Shown here piece after piece: positions 18,287 to 27,181 of a DNA stretch of 64,000 nucleotides. A program made the position numbers and the translations under genes. Every line of letters begins with the position of its first letter. Position 1 is the first letter of the stretch. Origin of the DNA: Castellaniella sp049650445 (lineage in GTDB: Bacteria > Pseudomonadota > Gammaproteobacteria > Burkholderiales > Burkholderiaceae_B); NCBI RefSeq assembly GCF_049650445.1, contig NZ_JBASAD010000017.1:124001-188000 (forward strand), given 5' to 3'. The notes beneath the pieces are model-generated. The model was not told the DNA's origin. It made no database searches and saw only the letters and a list, made by a program, of their open reading frames with translations.

Positions 18287-19391
18287 TCAGACGCCTTGTT
18301 TCAGGCTGGCCGTGATGAAGGGGTCCAGATCGCCGTCCAGGACCTTCTGGGTGTTGGAGATTTCCACGCCGGTACGCAGGTCCTTGATGCGGCTCTGGTC
18401 CAGAACGTAGGAACGGATCTGGTGGCCCCAGCCCACGTCGCTCTTGGCGTCTTCCAGTTTTTGCTGTTCGGCCATGCGTTGGCGCATTTCCAGCTCGTAC
18501 AGGCGTGATTTCAGCATCTGCATGGCTTCGGCACGGTTGCGATGCTGGGAACGGTCGTTCTGACACTGCACGACGATGCCGGTGGGCTGGTGGGTGATGC
18601 GCACGGCCGAGTCGGTCTTGTTGATGTGCTGGCCGCCGGCGCCGCTGGCGCGGTAGGTGTCGATGCGCAGATCCGCCGGGTTGACTTCGACCTCGAAGGA
18701 CTCGTCGATTTCCGGGTAGACGAAGACGCTGGCAAAGGACGTGTGCCGACCGTTGGATGAATCGAAGGGGCTTTTGCGCACCAGGCGGTGCACGCCGGTT
18801 TCGGTGCGCAGCAGGCCATAGGCGTATTCGCCTTCGAATTTGATGGTGGCCGATTTGAGGCCGGCGACTTCGCCTTCGGATTCTTCCAGGATCTCGGCCT
18901 TGAAGTCCTTGCGTTCGCCGTAATGCAGATACTGGCGCAGCAGCATGGAGGCCCAGTCCTGGGCCTCGGTGCCGCCGGCGCCGGCCTGGATGTCGACGAA
19001 GCAGTTCAGGGGGTCGGCCGGGTTGTTGAACATGCGGCGGAATTCGAGTGCTTCCAGACGCTCGCCCAGGGCTGCGCAGTCCTGCTCGATGGCGTGCAGG
19101 GTGGCGTCGTCGTCATCGGCGCTGGCCAGCTCGAACAGGTCGCGGGCGTCGTTCAGGCCTTGTTCCAGATCGGTCAGGGTGCCGACGACGTTTTCCAGGG
19201 ATTTCTTTTCACGGCCCAGTTCCTGGGCATGCGTCGGATCGTTCCAGACGTCCGGGCTTTCCAGTTCGGCGTTGACGACGATCAGGCGTTCGGACTTGGC
19301 ATCGTAGTCAAAGATACCTCCGAAGCAGATCCTGGCGCTCGGTGTAGTCGTCGATGCGGGCGATGAGCTGGTTCTGGCGTTCGGCTTCCAT
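18287..19391 (-). CDS. prfB: Peptide chain release factor 2, with programmed +1 frameshift
   Basis: The zero frame starts MEAERQNQLIARIDDYTERQ and reaches an in-frame UGA as codon 28. A +1 shift at CTT TGA C (19308-19313) continues into the remaining 340 residues, giving 367 aa, normal for RF2. The stop-recognition SPF motif (RKSPFDSS) and the hydrolytic GGQ motif (GAGGQHINKTDSAVRITH) are present. RF2 terminates at UGA/UAA, so low RF2 favours frameshifting, an autoregulatory loop known in E. coli. Gene callers that ignore the shift report only the part from 19033. It is followed by lysS. Confidence 0.96.
19308..19320 (-). promoter_or_regulatory. prfB recoding site
   Basis: Minus-strand GAGGTATCTTTGA: an SD-like AGG lies just before the slippery CTT, followed by UGA and C, the poor-termination context. 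It is nearly the same as the E. coli prfB frameshift site. Confidence 0.93.
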
Positions 19392-19442
19392 GGTGGTGTC
19401 CTGTGTGTCTGTGTGTATTAGGCACGCCTCGAATCCTGTGGC

Positions 19443-19489
19443 GGGCGCACGCATTAAAATGCGGGTCAATCCGCCATTTTAGCGCGCCC
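19443..19489. repeat. Imperfect 47-bp palindrome between prfB and the TDT transporter gene
   Basis: GGGCGC (19443) and TAAAATGCGG (19455-19464) are mirrored by CCGCCATTTTA (19471-19481) and GCGCCC (19484-19489). The inner arms create a TAAAAT -10-like hexamer on each strand, so the element may be a shared divergent promoter/operator of prfB and the transporter gene. Confidence 0.5.
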
Positions 19490-19536
19490 GGGACAGAGAC
19501 GCCGGAGGGCGGTGCATCGCCACAGGAGCCTCCGTC

Positions 19537-20658
19537 ATGCAAGCACCGGAACCGGATCGCAGCGTGCCCGCGCCCGCCCCCCCTCGGGGTCTGAGCCCCG
19601 CAGCCGTCGTGCCGCCGTGGTGGCACGCGTCCCTGCGCGAACTGTCGCCGGCGTATTTCGGTCTGGTGATGGCAACCGGCATCGTCTCGCTGGCCTCGGA
19701 CATGATGGGCCATCCGCTGCTGGCGCGGATCCTGTTCGCCTTGAACGCGGTCCAGTACCTCGTCTTGTGGCTGGCCTATCTGTGGCGCGCGGGGCGGTTT
19801 CCCCGGCGCTTTTTCGGTGACATGATTGACCATGCCCGGGGGCCGGGTTATTTCACGCTGGTGGCAGCCACCGGCATTCTGGCCAGTCAGTTCATCCTGC
19901 TGCGTGGTGACCTGACCGTGGGTTTTGCCCTGTGGGTGCTGGCCGTGGTGTTGTGGGTGGGGCTGACCTATACGATCTTCACCGCCTTCACGGTCAAGAA
20001 AGAAAAGCCGTCGCTGGATCGCAGCATCAACGGCGGCTGGCTGCTGGCGGTGGTGGCGACCCAGGCGCTGGCGGTGTCCAGCGCACTGCTGGCGGCGCAC
20101 AGCGGGCCACCCTATCGTCTGGAACTGAATCTGGTGGCGCTGTCGATGTGGTTGTGGGGCGGGATGCTGTACATCTGGATGATGTCGCTGATCTTTTACC
20201 GCTACAGTTTCTTTGCGCTGTCGCCGGGTGATTTGCTGCCGCCGACCTGGATCACGATGGGCGCCATGGCGATTTCCACCCTGGCCGGTTCGCTGCTGAT
20301 CCTGAATGCGCCTCAGGCGCCGTACCTGGAGTCCATGCTGCCCTTTCTGAAGGGGTTCACCGTGTTCTACTGGGCCACCGGGACCTGGTGGATTCCGATG
20401 CTGCTCCTGCTGGGTGTCTGGCGCTACGGTTTCCAGCGCTTTCCGTTCCGCTACGATCCGCTGTACTGGGGGGCGATCTTCCCGCTGGGCATGTACGCGG
20501 CCTGCACCTGGCAGATGAATCATGTGATGGGTTTCGGCTTTCTGGATTTCCTGCCGTACACCTTCCTGTATGCCGCCTGGCTGGGCTGGCTCCTGACCTT
20601 CGCGGCCATGGTCCGCCGCCTGCTGCGCCGGGCGTGCGGGCGAGCGGATCTCTCCTGA
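19537..20658 (+). CDS. TDT-family (TehA/Mae1/SLAC1-like) membrane transporter
   Basis: The 373-residue integral membrane protein has about ten hydrophobic helices in the pattern of the tellurite-resistance/dicarboxylate transporter family. Family-type sequence includes LSPAYFGLVMATGIVSLAS near the N-terminus and FPLGMYAACTWQM in a late helix. Members export sulfite, move malate/C4-dicarboxylates or act as anion channels. A soluble N-terminal stretch of about 35 Pro/Ala-rich residues precedes the first helix. AGGAG lies just before the ATG. Substrate is undetermined. It is divergent from prfB. Confidence 0.88.
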   Translation: MQAPEPDRSVPAPAPPRGLSPAAVVPPWWHASLRELSPAYFGLVMATGIVSLASDMMGHPLLARILFALNAVQYLVLWLAYLWRAGRFPRRFFGDMIDHARGPGYFTLVAATGILASQFILLRGDLTVGFALWVLAVVLWVGLTYTIFTAFTVKKEKPSLDRSINGGWLLAVVATQALAVSSALLAAHSGPPYRLELNLVALSMWLWGGMLYIWMMSLIFYRYSFFALSPGDLLPPTWITMGAMAISTLAGSLLILNAPQAPYLESMLPFLKGFTVFYWATGTWWIPMLLLLGVWRYGFQRFPFRYDPLYWGAIFPLGMYAACTWQMNHVMGFGFLDFLPYTFLYAAWLGWLLTFAAMVRRLLRRACGRADLS

Positions 20659-20712
20659 GGCCCCCGAGGGCGCCACAGGCCTGAATCAGGCCGCCAGTCT
20701 GGCGGGGGCCTC
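20657..20712. terminator. Convergent terminator-like inverted repeats
   Basis: GAGGCCCCC (20657-20665) pairs with GGGGGCCTC (20704-20712) around an inner hairpin GGCCTGA-A-TCAGGCC (20678-20692). The outer arms overlap the last codons of the two convergent genes. There is no U tract. Confidence 0.5.
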
Positions 20713-22317
20713 GGCCGCTTCCAGCCTGAATTGCGTCAGCGTCCGGTGCAGATCCGTGACGCGGGACTGCTGTTCGGCCATCACTTGCGACGCGGCCTTG
20801 GCCTGTCGCGCGCCGCGTGCGCCGATGGCCTCCAGGCGACGCGCCGCCTGCGCCGTTTCGTGAATGGCCTGGGCCTGGGATTCGGTGGCGGCGGCGACTT
20901 CGTCCATGATCTGGCGGCCGCGACCGGTGGCCTGGACGGCCCGGTCCATGGCTGCGCGGGCTTCGGCGGCCAGATCGGCCCCCCGGCGGCTGTCGCGGAT
21001 GGCTTCCTCGATCGTGGACTGGATCAGTCCGGCGGTCTGGTCGCAGCGCTGGGCCAGCGAGCGGACCTCGGCCGCGACGATGGCGAAGCCGCGCCCATGG
21101 GCGCCTGCGTGGGCGGCCTCGACGGCGGCGTTCAAGGCAAGGATGTTGGTCTGGAAGGCGATCTCGCCGATCTGCCGTGCGGCCTTCTCGACGCGCAGAC
21201 CGCCTTGTGCGATGCCGTCCATGGCTTGCGCCAGCCGCGCGACGGTCTCGGCGCCCGTCCGGGCCTCGCGGTCGCCTTGCTCGCTCAGGTTCCGGGCCTC
21301 GATCGCCCGGTCGTGGTTGAGGCGGACGGTGTCGTCCAGGCTGTCCATGGCCGAGGCCATCTGTCCGGCCATGGCGCATTGGTCGTGGCTGTCGCCGAGC
21401 GCCATTTCCTGGCCGGAGGACAGGACGTCCACACCGGCATTGACGTGCGCGAAGTGGTCCGAGACCCGGCAGAGCGTGCGGTTCAGGCCCTGACGGATTC
21501 CTTCCAGTGCGTGCATCAGGTGTCCCATCTCGTCGCGGCCTGCGCCTTCGATGGGGATGGACAGATCGCCGGCCGCCAGATGGCCGGCCAGCGCCACGCT
21601 CCGGTCCAGGGGGCGTTTGACCGAGCGGTACAGGCTGCGCAGGGCCAGCATGCCGCACAGCAGCAGCGCCAGCACCGCGCCGACGGCAATGCGCCCGGCC
21701 ATGCCGCCGTCGGCCGAGGCCCGGGCGACCCGTTGTTCCATGCGCTGCGCCTGTCGAGTGTCGAAGGCGTCGATCAGGGTGGTGATGTCTGCTTCCGCCT
21801 GGGTATATTGCTGGCTGAAGACCAGTGCCTTGGCGAGCAGGGCGTTGGGCAGGGCGATGCGGATGCCGCCCTGGCCATCGTCCAATTCGCCCTTGGCGGT
21901 GCCGATGGCTTCGCGCTGGGTGGCGGCCAGAGCCAGCAGCCGCGCATGGGCGTCTTCGAACAGGGCCAGTTCGTCTCCGTCGAGGCCGGCCTGCTGGAAG
22001 CGGGCGCGGGCATCGGCCTGGACGCCTCGGGCGTCGGGTGCGCGGCCCTCCAGAACGGCCAGGTGGTCCAGATAGCGCTGTTCGAATTCCGGCTGCTCGC
22101 TGGCGACGAAGGCGGCGGCGTCCCGGGACAGGGCGGCGGCCTGAGCCTGGTACCAGCCGGCCAACTGGCTGGCCTGGTAGCGCGCGGCCTCCGCGTCGCG
22201 CAAGGTGTCGGTCGTGCGCCGCAGATGGGTGACGGCACCCATGACCAGGCCGGCGCACAGCGCCAGCACGGTCATGAACAGGATGAAACGGGTCTTGAGT
22301 GTGAACGCAAACCGCAT
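20686..22317 (-). CDS. Methyl-accepting chemotaxis protein
   Basis: The 543-residue chemoreceptor has a transmembrane helix at the N-terminus (RFILFMTVLALCAGLVMG), a periplasmic helical sensor region of about 165 residues, a second helix (IAVGAVLALLLCGMLAL), a HAMP linker (RPLDRSVALAGHLAAGDLS) and a long cytoplasmic signalling coiled coil. The invariant hairpin tip is present: IAFQTNILALNAAVEAAHAG, GRGFAIVAAEVRSLAQR. It relays ligand occupancy to CheW/CheA, presumably encoded elsewhere. The periplasmic domain resembles the four-helix-bundle class with no visible PAS or Cache signature. No C-terminal CheR-tethering pentapeptide is seen. Ligand unknown. Confidence 0.93.
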   Translation of the reverse strand: MRFAFTLKTRFILFMTVLALCAGLVMGAVTHLRRTTDTLRDAEAARYQASQLAGWYQAQAAALSRDAAAFVASEQPEFEQRYLDHLAVLEGRAPDARGVQADARARFQQAGLDGDELALFEDAHARLLALAATQREAIGTAKGELDDGQGGIRIALPNALLAKALVFSQQYTQAEADITTLIDAFDTRQAQRMEQRVARASADGGMAGRIAVGAVLALLLCGMLALRSLYRSVKRPLDRSVALAGHLAAGDLSIPIEGAGRDEMGHLMHALEGIRQGLNRTLCRVSDHFAHVNAGVDVLSSGQEMALGDSHDQCAMAGQMASAMDSLDDTVRLNHDRAIEARNLSEQGDREARTGAETVARLAQAMDGIAQGGLRVEKAARQIGEIAFQTNILALNAAVEAAHAGAHGRGFAIVAAEVRSLAQRCDQTAGLIQSTIEEAIRDSRRGADLAAEARAAMDRAVQATGRGRQIMDEVAAATESQAQAIHETAQAARRLEAIGARGARQAKAASQVMAEQQSRVTDLHRTLTQFRLEAAEAPARLAA

Positions 22318-22428
22318 GCGGACAAATCCCTTTGATTGAGACGCCCGGGCCTGGAGGCCCGGGCTTGCGCAGGGATTATGGCGGTCGCGTGTGACAGTTG
22401 TATGTCGGCCACCGGGGCGGCCGGGGGC

Positions 22429-23706
22429 TCAGCCCAGCAGATTCGGCAGCCAGAGGCTGACGATCGGCACGTAGGTGATGAAGACCATGTAGGCCAGCAG
22501 GATCATCAGCCAGGGCAGAGCGGCGCGGATGACCTGGCCGATGCTCATTTTGGTGATGCCCGCCGTCACGAACAGGTTCAAGCCCACGGGTGGGGTGATC
22601 ATGCCGATTTCCAGGTTGACCACCATGATGATGCCCAGGTGCACCGGATCGATGCCCAGTTGCATGGCGATGGGAAACAGGATCGGCGCCAGGATCAGGA
22701 TGATGCCGGTCGGCTCCATGAAGGCGCCGGCCACCAGCAGCAGGATGTTGACCACGATCAGGAACTGCCAGTCGCTCATGTTCCAGGCGATGATCTGTTC
22801 GGCAATGGCCTGCGGGATGCGTTCGGTGGTCAGCACGTGGGCGAACAGCAGCGCGTTGGCGATGATGAACATCAGCATGATGGTCACCTTGGCCGCGTCG
22901 ATCAGGACTTCGGGCACCTGCTTCATGCCGATGTCGCGGTAGACGAACACTGCGATGGCGAAGGCGTAGACGGCGGCCACGGCGGCGGCCTCGGTCGGGG
23001 TGAAGACCCCGCCGTAGATGCCGCCCAGGATGATGACGATCAGCAGCAGCCCCCAGATCGAGTCGCGCCCGGCGACCAGGACCTCGCCCAGACTGGCGCG
23101 CGGCTGGCGTGGCATGTTGCGCACGCGTGCGACGATGTAGATCGCCACCATCAGCACCAGGCCCAGCAGCAGCCCGGGGATCACACCGGCCATGAACAGC
23201 GCGCCGACCGAGGTTTCCGTGACCGCGCCGTAAACCACCATGACGATGGACGGCGGGATCAGGATGCCCAGGGTGCCGGCATTGCAGATCACCCCCGCAG
23301 CAAAGGACTGCGAGTAACCGGCGCGCACCATGCCGGCGATCACGATCGAACCCACGGCCACCACGGTGGCAGGCGATGAGCCCGAGACCGCGGCGAACAG
23401 CACGCAGGCCATCACCGAGGCGATTGCCAGGCCGCCGTGCAGGTGGCCGACCGTGGCGATGGCGAAGCGGATCATGCGTCGGGCCACGCCGCCGGTGGTC
23501 ATGAAGGCGCCGGCCAGGATGAAGAAGGGGATGGCCATCAGGGTGAAGTGTTCGGAGGTCTCGTAGAGCTTGAGAGACAGCGAGGCCAGCGAGTCGTGGC
23601 CGAAGGTCATGATGGTCAACAGGGACGACAGGCCCAGGGCCACGGCCACGGGCATGCCGATGAACATGAAGACGAACAGCAGAATGAAAAGGGCTAGCGT
23701 GGTCAT
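22429..23706 (-). CDS. dctM: TRAP transporter large permease DctM
   Basis: The 425-residue protein has 12 or so hydrophobic helices and DctM-family sequence (FFILAGAFMTTGGVARRM, FAAVSGSSPATVVAVGSI, AGTLGILIPPSIVMVVYG, EIGMITPPVGLNLFV). It is the Na+-coupled transmembrane subunit of a tripartite ATP-independent periplasmic transporter. Its ATG overlaps the dctQ stop (ATGA), so they are translationally coupled. It is the last gene of the dctPQM operon. Confidence 0.94.
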   Translation of the reverse strand: MTTLALFILLFVFMFIGMPVAVALGLSSLLTIMTFGHDSLASLSLKLYETSEHFTLMAIPFFILAGAFMTTGGVARRMIRFAIATVGHLHGGLAIASVMACVLFAAVSGSSPATVVAVGSIVIAGMVRAGYSQSFAAGVICNAGTLGILIPPSIVMVVYGAVTETSVGALFMAGVIPGLLLGLVLMVAIYIVARVRNMPRQPRASLGEVLVAGRDSIWGLLLIVIILGGIYGGVFTPTEAAAVAAVYAFAIAVFVYRDIGMKQVPEVLIDAAKVTIMLMFIIANALLFAHVLTTERIPQAIAEQIIAWNMSDWQFLIVVNILLLVAGAFMEPTGIILILAPILFPIAMQLGIDPVHLGIIMVVNLEIGMITPPVGLNLFVTAGITKMSIGQVIRAALPWLMILLAYMVFITYVPIVSLWLPNLLG

Positions 23707-24245
23707 GCGGCGTCTCCCTTGGAATCGTTCTCGTCGAGGAGTTTCATGGCGTCAGCGACTTCGTCGCCCAGCAGAGAGGCATTGCCCCCGCGCAACAGAT
23801 TCCACAGCACCTCGCCCAGGCGCCAGATGAGCAGGGCGTAGCCCAGCGGCAGCACGACGCGTGGCACCCATTGGGGAATCGGCAGGTCCTGCGCCATGAT
23901 GCCGATGGTGTAGATCTTGTCGACGTAGATCCAGCCGCCGTAGATGACGATGGCCGCGTACAGGATGCACAGCAGGGTGCTGACGATGGCCAGCTTGTGG
24001 GCGGCGCGGGCGGGCAGGGCGCGCACCAGGGCGTCGACCCCGATGTGCGCGCCCACGCGCACACCGTAGGAGATGCCCAGAAAGATCAGGGCGCCGAAGA
24101 AGAACATGGTCAGTTCCAGCGCCCAGACGAAGCTGTAGTTGAAGACGTAGCGGGCCACGACCTGGGCGAAGGTCACCACGGTCATCGCGGCCAGGAGGAA
24201 GGCGATCAGGCCTTCCTCGATGTGTTCCAGCCATTTTTTCAGCAT
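23703..24245 (-). CDS. dctQ: TRAP transporter small permease DctQ
   Basis: The 180-residue four-helix membrane protein has an N-terminus typical of DctQ (LEHIEEGLIAFLLAAMTVVT, VARYVFNYSFVWALELTMF) and conserved GISYGVRVGAHIGVDAL. It pairs with DctM in the inner membrane. A charged C-terminal tail of about 30 residues follows the last helix. It lies between dctP and dctM. Confidence 0.92.
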   Translation of the reverse strand: MLKKWLEHIEEGLIAFLLAAMTVVTFAQVVARYVFNYSFVWALELTMFFFGALIFLGISYGVRVGAHIGVDALVRALPARAAHKLAIVSTLLCILYAAIVIYGGWIYVDKIYTIGIMAQDLPIPQWVPRVVLPLGYALLIWRLGEVLWNLLRGGNASLLGDEVADAMKLLDENDSKGDAA

Positions 24246-24351
24246 GGAAGGATCTCCTTTTCAGGATGGGTCCGGACACTGGGTAGTCCCTGCGGACTGC
24301 CCGGTGCCTGACGAATCCGAGCCGCATGCAAGCGGCGAGGTGGACGTGAAA

Positions 24352-24371
24352 CGGCCGCTGGAGAGCGGCCG
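24352..24371 (-). terminator. Hairpin between dctP and dctQ
   Basis: CGGCCGCT and AGCGGCCG form an 8-bp stem with a 4-base loop, followed on the minus strand by TTTC. It sits 29 bases after the dctP stop, where a leaky terminator or 3'-stabilizing hairpin would raise binding-protein mRNA over the permeases. Confidence 0.55.
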
Positions 24372-24400
24372 TGAATGGACGAGGGGTGTATCCCCGTGCC

Positions 24401-25405
24401 TTATTGCTGGTTCGAGGCGACGGCGGCGTCGATGATGTCCTTGCCGATCTGATCCTGGAACTTGTCCCAGACCGGGCGCATGGTGGTTCGCCAGGCGGCG
24501 ACGTCTTCCTTGGACAGTTCCTGGATTTTCGCCTTGCCGGCATCGGCGATGCGCTGGCGGTCGCGGTCGTTGATGTCGGCGGCCAGCTTGTTGGCGTGTT
24601 CCGTGGCGCCCGCCATGGCCTTTTGCAGGCCGGCGCGCACGTCTTCGGGCAGGCCGTCCCACCAGCCGGAGTTGGTGATCACCATATAGTCCAGCGCACC
24701 GTGGTTGGTGACCGCGATGGTCTTCTGGACTTCATGCATCTTTTGCGAATAGATGTTGGACCAGGGATTTTCCGCGCCGTCCACCACACCGGTCTGCAGC
24801 GCCTGGTAGACCTCGGAGAAGGCCAGCTTCTGGGGGTTGGCGCCCAGTTGGCGGAATTGGGCTTCGAGCACGTCGGAGGACTGGATGCGGAACTTCAGGC
24901 CCTTGACGTCTTCGGGGCGGGTGAGCTTGTCCTTGTTGGTGGACAGTTGCTTCAGGCCGTTGTGCCAGTAGGCCAGGCCCTTGATGCCCTTGGACTTCAT
25001 CGAATCCAGCAGTTCCTGACCCTTGGGGCCGCTCTGGAAGCGGTCCAGGGCAGCCATGTCGTCGAACATGAAGGGCAGGTCGAAGATCTGGATCTTCTTG
25101 GTGTAGCGGTCGAATTTCGCCAGCGAGGGGGCGATGATCTGCACGTCGCCCAGCAGCAGGGCTTCCATTTCCTTGCCGTCGCCAAAGAGCTGGGAGTTGG
25201 AGAACACCTGCACCTCGACCTTGCCCGGCAGAGCGGCTTCCGCCAGTTCCTTGAACTTGAGCGCGCCCTGGCCCTTGGGGGTGTTTTCAGCGACGACGTG
25301 GCTGAACTTGACGACGATGGGGGCGGCGTGAGCGGTGGCGGCGGCCAGTCCCAGGGTCAGGGACAGGCCGATAGCGGTGGCGATGCGGGTGGTCGCAAAT
25401 TTCAT
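24401..25405 (-). CDS. dctP: TRAP transporter periplasmic solute-binding protein DctP
   Basis: The 334-residue protein has a Sec signal peptide (MKFATTRIATAIGLSLTLGL, cleavage after AHA) and the DctP fold with the solute-anchoring arginine region (VKGLKFRIQSSDVLEAQFRQ), then QTGVVDGAENPWSNIYSQ. The DctP-type family captures C4-dicarboxylates or related organic acids and delivers them to DctQM. The binding-site residues suggest a carboxylate ligand, but the compound is not identifiable. First gene of dctPQM. Confidence 0.94.
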   Translation of the reverse strand: MKFATTRIATAIGLSLTLGLAAATAHAAPIVVKFSHVVAENTPKGQGALKFKELAEAALPGKVEVQVFSNSQLFGDGKEMEALLLGDVQIIAPSLAKFDRYTKKIQIFDLPFMFDDMAALDRFQSGPKGQELLDSMKSKGIKGLAYWHNGLKQLSTNKDKLTRPEDVKGLKFRIQSSDVLEAQFRQLGANPQKLAFSEVYQALQTGVVDGAENPWSNIYSQKMHEVQKTIAVTNHGALDYMVITNSGWWDGLPEDVRAGLQKAMAGATEHANKLAADINDRDRQRIADAGKAKIQELSKEDVAAWRTTMRPVWDKFQDQIGKDIIDAAVASNQQ

Positions 25406-25713
25406 TGGGGATATCTCCGGGGTTGGGATGCGTCATGCTGAAAATTCATGGCGTCTGGCTGATGGCCGACTGACTGAACGGCAGTTGAACGTGCGGAGTA
25501 TAGACAGAAACGAATGGCACCGTCGACACGGGCAAACCATTAGAAGTGACCTTGCTTTGTGTCGGGTCAAGGCCGTGGAGACAGGGGCTTGGAAGATGAG
25601 GCCTCAAATGTTCAGGCACAGCGCGCTTCTCGGGGCAGGCATGCCTGGATAAGCGCGGGAAGACTGGTTGTTTCTTGATGTGTCGAATGAGGATCAGGTT
25701 GCGCATGATGGCC
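25406..25713 (-). promoter_or_regulatory. dctP upstream region with a candidate promoter
   Basis: No gene is supported in these 308 bases. On the minus strand TATACT (25497-25502) is preceded after 18 bases by TCGACG (25521-25526), a moderate sigma-70 match about 95 bases before dctP. The rest, up to the next gene's stop, shows no clear hairpin or operator. Confidence 0.35.
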
Positions 25714-26205
25714 TCATGCGCCGTCATCGAGCCGGGCGCAATCAGCGGCCAGTTCGGCCAGGGCGGTGCCGTCCAACAGGCGGTCCGCCATCGGCAGCAG
25801 TTCCTCGTCTGCGCGTTTCAGCCAGGCCAGGGTGTCGTCCGCCCAGGCGGCGAGAGCGTCCCGGGCTGCCGGATTGGCTGGATCGTCCGGGGCGGTGCGC
25901 TCCAGCAGGCGGGCTGCCTGGTGCCAGCGCCGGTCCAGATCGGTGCGGCTCTGAGCCAGGCCGCCGGTCATGCCTTTCAGGCAGACGGCGTCCGATCCCG
26001 CCATGGATTCGATCAGCGCAGGAAACAGGCGCTGTTCCAGGATGTCGTGGGCGATGTGCGCCGGACCGTCGACCCAGGCGGCGAGGGCGGCGAAGTCGGC
26101 CGGGACGGCCGCGCCGCCGGCGGCGAGAGCCTGGAGACGCGTGCGTGTTTCGGCGTGGACGGCCAGCAACCGGGCGATCGGGTCCGGGGAGGACGGGCTG
26201 GACAT
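25714..26205 (-). CDS. Hemerythrin-like (HHE) domain protein
   Basis: The 163-residue protein starts MSSPSSPDPIARLLAVHAET and is predicted to be all helical. Iron-ligand-like residues are arranged as in HHE proteins: His in LAVHAETRTRL, His and Glu in AHIAHDILEQRLFPAL, His in DRRWHQAA, and a C-terminal helix RADEELLPMADRLL where classical members have His plus Glu. The last His of that helix appears replaced (RADEE), so metal binding may be altered. Such proteins bind di-iron for O2/NO sensing or iron handling; the function here is open. The start at 26205 is preferred to one 23 codons upstream. It is monocistronic. Confidence 0.7.
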   Translation of the reverse strand: MSSPSSPDPIARLLAVHAETRTRLQALAAGGAAVPADFAALAAWVDGPAHIAHDILEQRLFPALIESMAGSDAVCLKGMTGGLAQSRTDLDRRWHQAARLLERTAPDDPANPAARDALAAWADDTLAWLKRADEELLPMADRLLDGTALAELAADCARLDDGA

Positions 26206-26407
26206 TGGGGGCCTCCGGAGTGTGGGTTCCTTATCGTAGCGCTCTTGCAGGGACGGCACTGTGTCCGGACTCATTCCGCTCGGTCCCGAATCTTTATATT
26301 TCCATAAGGAATAATGAAATGGTGAACAAATCGTTGTTGCTCATTAAGGTGGGTCGTTAAAGTATCGAACATTATTAAACCGCTTCCTTTCCGGCGATTT
26401 TCTGCAT

Positions 26408-27181
26408 ATGAATCTTTCCTTCAAACAGGTTGAAAAGCACTTCGGCGATCTGCGGGTGGTCGAACGCTTCGAGCGTGAGATCGCCCCGGGGGAACTGGTG
26501 GCGCTGGTCGGCCCGTCGGGGTGCGGCAAGTCCACCCTGTTGCACATGGCGGCAGGCCTGGAAAAGCCTTCGTCCGGCCAGGTGCTGGTCGACGGCCAGC
26601 CGGTGCGCAAGCCCGATCCCAGCCGCATGCTGATGTTTCAGGAAAACGCACTGTATCCCTGGCTGACCCTGGTCCAGAACGTCGCCATGGCGCTGGAATT
26701 GCAGAAGGTGGGCCGGACCGAGGCTCAGCGCCAGGCACGGCTGTGGCTCGACAAGGTGCGGCTCAAGGGCTTCGAGGATTATTTCCCGCATCAGGTTTCG
26801 GGCGGCATGCGTCAGCGCTGCGCCCTGGCGCGTGCGTTCATCACGCACCCCGAGGTGCTGTTGCTGGACGAACCTTTCGGCGCGCTGGACGCGCTGACCC
26901 GCATGACGCTGCAGGACGCGCTGCGCACCTTGATCCGTGAAACCCGGCCCACGGTGCTGCTGGTGACCCACGATGTGGACGAGGCGCTGTTCCTGGCCGA
27001 CCGTATCCTGGTCTTCAGCGCCCGGCCGTCGCGCGTGCTGAAGGAATTTCACCTGTCGGACGCTGAAAAGACCCACGACCTGTCGAACTTTTCCGCCATG
27101 CGCCGGGAAATCCTGGGCCTGCTGGGTATCGTCGACGACACCGGACACTCCACTTTCATCCCCGAGGAACTTGCAGCATGA
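26408..27181 (+). CDS. ABC transporter ATP-binding protein, SsuB/TauB-type
   Basis: The 257-residue ATPase has Walker A VGPSGCGKST (about residues 34-43), the Q-loop MLMFQENALYPW, signature VSGGMRQR, Walker B VLLLDEPFGALD and the H-loop VTHDVDEA, matching the nitrate/sulfonate/taurine family. It energizes import. The final ATGA overlaps the binding-protein start. The ribosome-binding site is weak and the preceding 200 bases are unusually AT-rich, including TTCC-ATAA-GGAA at 26300-26311. Confidence 0.92.
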   Translation: MNLSFKQVEKHFGDLRVVERFEREIAPGELVALVGPSGCGKSTLLHMAAGLEKPSSGQVLVDGQPVRKPDPSRMLMFQENALYPWLTLVQNVAMALELQKVGRTEAQRQARLWLDKVRLKGFEDYFPHQVSGGMRQRCALARAFITHPEVLLLDEPFGALDALTRMTLQDALRTLIRETRPTVLLVTHDVDEALFLADRILVFSARPSRVLKEFHLSDAEKTHDLSNFSAMRREILGLLGIVDDTGHSTFIPEELAA

